This document shows positions 4,150 through 5,781 of a DNA stretch of 5,781 bases, in pieces (the first letter of the stretch is position 1; every line of letters starts with the position of its first letter). Origin of the DNA: Planctomycetales bacterium (GTDB lineage: Bacteria > Planctomycetota > Planctomycetia > Planctomycetales > Planctomycetaceae); contig JAGVKR010000018.1 of the NCBI GenBank assembly GCA_020050375.1, forward strand, positions 1 through 5,781, written 5' to 3'. The notes under the pieces are model-generated. The model had not been told where the DNA came from. It searched no databases and worked only from the letters and a program-made list of their open reading frames with translations. Both the position numbers and the translations under genes were made by a program.

Positions 4150-5781
4150 TCAGCCTCGACGGGACTGCTCAAGCAGGGAGCGCGGCAGGTTGTCGATGGC
4201 GGGCAGACGCGCCCGGGGGCGAAAGCCTCGGCAGAAACTCCCGTCAGTCCACCGTTTTCTGATGACAACCTTCCCCCGTTCGTGATCAAGCCGGAACCTT
4301 TGTTGGTTGAGGGACGCGTCGAATTGGAAGGGAGCTACACCAAAGGACCGCAGCTTGATTCGCAGACGAGCGTCTCACGAGCACCAGGTTCCGAATCCCC
4401 GTACAAAGGGACAGCAAACGGAGCGCGACTCGCGACCGAGAATGCAAAGAGCTCCGATGCCGACGAGGGGGCCGCTGTTGCCAAAAAAACGACCGGCAAT
4501 CCGACGTCAAACACGAGCGGCGGCGCACGCACGACCGGCGAGCGGAATCTGGATGTCGATATTCCACCGCCGATTCCCAGCGAAGACGAAGGTTACTTTC
4601 TGCTCGGACGGGACGGAGGGGGCGACCACAAGTTCTCGTCGCTCGAGGCCGCCTGCTCGGCGATCCGCAATGACGGCGCCGTCATTGAGCTGCGCTTCGA
4701 CGGCCGGCGCACCGAAACAAGCCTGAAGATCACCCGCAAGGTAACGATTCGTGCGGCAAAGGGGAGACATCCGGTCATCGAGTTCCGTCCCCGGCTGGTC
4801 GTGACCGACGGCAGCCAGGTGCGTGCCATTTCGCTTCCATCGGGGCTGTTGCACCTGGTGGGGGTCGAACTGGCCATGTTCGTCGAAGAAGAGGTTTCCG
4901 CCGAGCAGTGGACACTGTTCTCCGTCGAACGGCCGGATTCATTGCGGTTGGAAGGTGTCACAGTGACGATGGTCAATCCGCGAATGTATCCGGCGGCGAT
5001 CATCGAGCTGCGACCGGGCGCCGGCAGCATGATGCCTGACAATATACCAATGGTCGGCGGGCAACCTCGTCCCCCTCTCGAAATCGAGCTGGGTGATTGC
5101 CTGTTTCGCGGGCAATGCGACGTGTTCATGGTGCGGCACGCCGAACCGGGGCGATTGACCTTGAAGCAAAGCGTGGTCGCCGTGCAGGGAGCGCTGCTGG
5201 CCGCGCGTGGAAGCACAGAAACGCCACCGGAAAACTCGCATCTTGAATTGAAGCTCGAGCACGTCACCGTTGCGTTGGGTGGCGGCCTGATTCGCATGGA
5301 TAGCGGCAACCTGCCGCGCAAGCTTTCGCCGGTCCAGGTTCTGGCCTTCGACAGCATTTTCAGCAGTGCGAGCGGGTCACGCGGCGGGGAACCCCTGTCG
5401 CTTGTGTCAATGACCGGCAATTCTCCGCCACTTGATTTTCACAAATTATTGATGTGGAACGGCCGAAACAACATTTACGACCGAATTCACGCATTCTGGT
5501 CGATTGAGTCGACCGAGGGGACAGGCCGCGCCGAAAGTTGGGATTTCGCCGCGTGGCGCAGCAATTGGACCGAAGCTGCGGAGGCCAACCCCCGCGTCGT
5601 GGACGAAGGCATTTGGCGTCGACAATGGCTCGGCAAACCGTTCGTTGACATGACTGCGTCCGACTTCGCGCTCGATCGTCAGGTGCGCAATCCGGCGGTT
5701 TCCAGCGCGACGAACACCAACGACGCCGGGGCCGATTTGGTTCGGATTCCACGTCCGGCCGCCCCCGCGGGCGGTGATGAG
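4150..5781 (+). CDS. Linker plus beta-helix-like domain in the kinase frame; no clear start, runs off window
   Basis: These 544 codons follow the amber stop in the kinase frame and remain open at the window edge, so the C-terminus is missing. Codons 1-147 are a low-complexity linker rich in Ser, Thr, Gly, Ala, Lys and Pro. From 4591 a folded domain begins: YFLLGRDGGG, FSSLEAACSAIRNDGAVIEL, VTIRAAKGRHPVIEF, then repeated short strands such as LHLVGVELAMFV, LRLEGVTVTMV, LTLKQSVVAVQGALLAA and LELKLEHVTVALGGGLI. The 'sequence of intervals, avoidable index, strand-turn-strand' pattern matches right-handed parallel beta-helix proteins. A Trp-rich part follows (LLMWNGRNNIYDRIHAFW, W536-type tail at 5536-5640), ending in a Pro/Ala stretch. 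As an independent gene its starts are poor: GTG 4282 without a ribosome site, or TTG 4324 with GAGGGA 9 nt upstream; the first in-frame ATG, 4876, lies inside the domain. No signal peptide is present. I infer it was, or is, the outer sensor part of the kinase. Confidence 0.75.

Noticed and set aside
4165..4176. Hairpin after the amber codon as a terminator or readthrough element
   Set aside because: Only 4-5 bp, without a U-tract or an adjacent known recoding motif; too weak to support either role.
4483..4489. Run of seven A residues as a slippery or frameshift site
   Set aside because: The frame is open and consistent on both sides (GCC AAA AAA ACG), so no shift is needed, and the phase does not fit the classical X XXY YYZ heptamer.
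4593..5420. Minus-strand ORF of 275 codons opposite the beta-helix region
   Set aside because: Composition is Ser/Arg/Pro-rich without recognisable motifs, while the plus frame shows regular strand repeats; treated as a shadow.

Overview
The window reads as a chromosomal segment of a GC-rich planctomycete-like bacterium. The evidence is a Hanks-type Ser/Thr kinase followed, in the same reading frame, by a long region that looks like an extracytoplasmic beta-helix. I recall this layout from planctomycete kinases but could not check it. Short lineage-type proteins of unknown function and scattered, unclustered metabolic genes fit the same picture. There is no rRNA, tRNA, CRISPR array, transposase or phage gene.

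Layout: (1) 1-821, minus strand: leuB (3-isopropylmalate dehydrogenase), N-terminal three quarters; the C-terminus lies beyond the left edge. (2) 822-1082: divergent intergenic stretch with no gene. (3) 1083-1337, plus: an 84-residue protein with two predicted membrane segments. (4) 1338-1433: short convergent gap filled by a heptanucleotide repeat that folds into a nested inverted repeat. (5) 1434-2147, minus: a complete YfcE/MJ0936-type metallophosphoesterase. (6) 2148-2274: divergent spacer with a recognisable promoter for the next gene. (7) 2275-2586, plus: a 103-residue soluble, probably helical protein of unknown function starting at GTG. (8) 2587-2796: leader of the kinase gene, with a possible small overlapping ORF. 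(9) 2797-4149, plus: Ser/Thr kinase with a disordered N-terminus, a complete catalytic domain and one membrane segment, ending at an amber codon. (10) 4150-5781, plus: the same frame stays open for 544 codons to the window edge, encoding a linker and a beta-helix-like domain.

The most interesting point is the junction at 4147-4149. A single in-frame TAG in a low-complexity linker separates the kinase-plus-membrane-anchor half from an apparent sensor half that has no convincing start of its own. It could be a disabled or split gene, a stop codon that is read through, a single-base sequence error, or a genuine two-gene arrangement. The rest of the window looks ordinary: leucine biosynthesis, a stand-alone phosphoesterase and small unknown proteins, with no clear functional link to the kinase.
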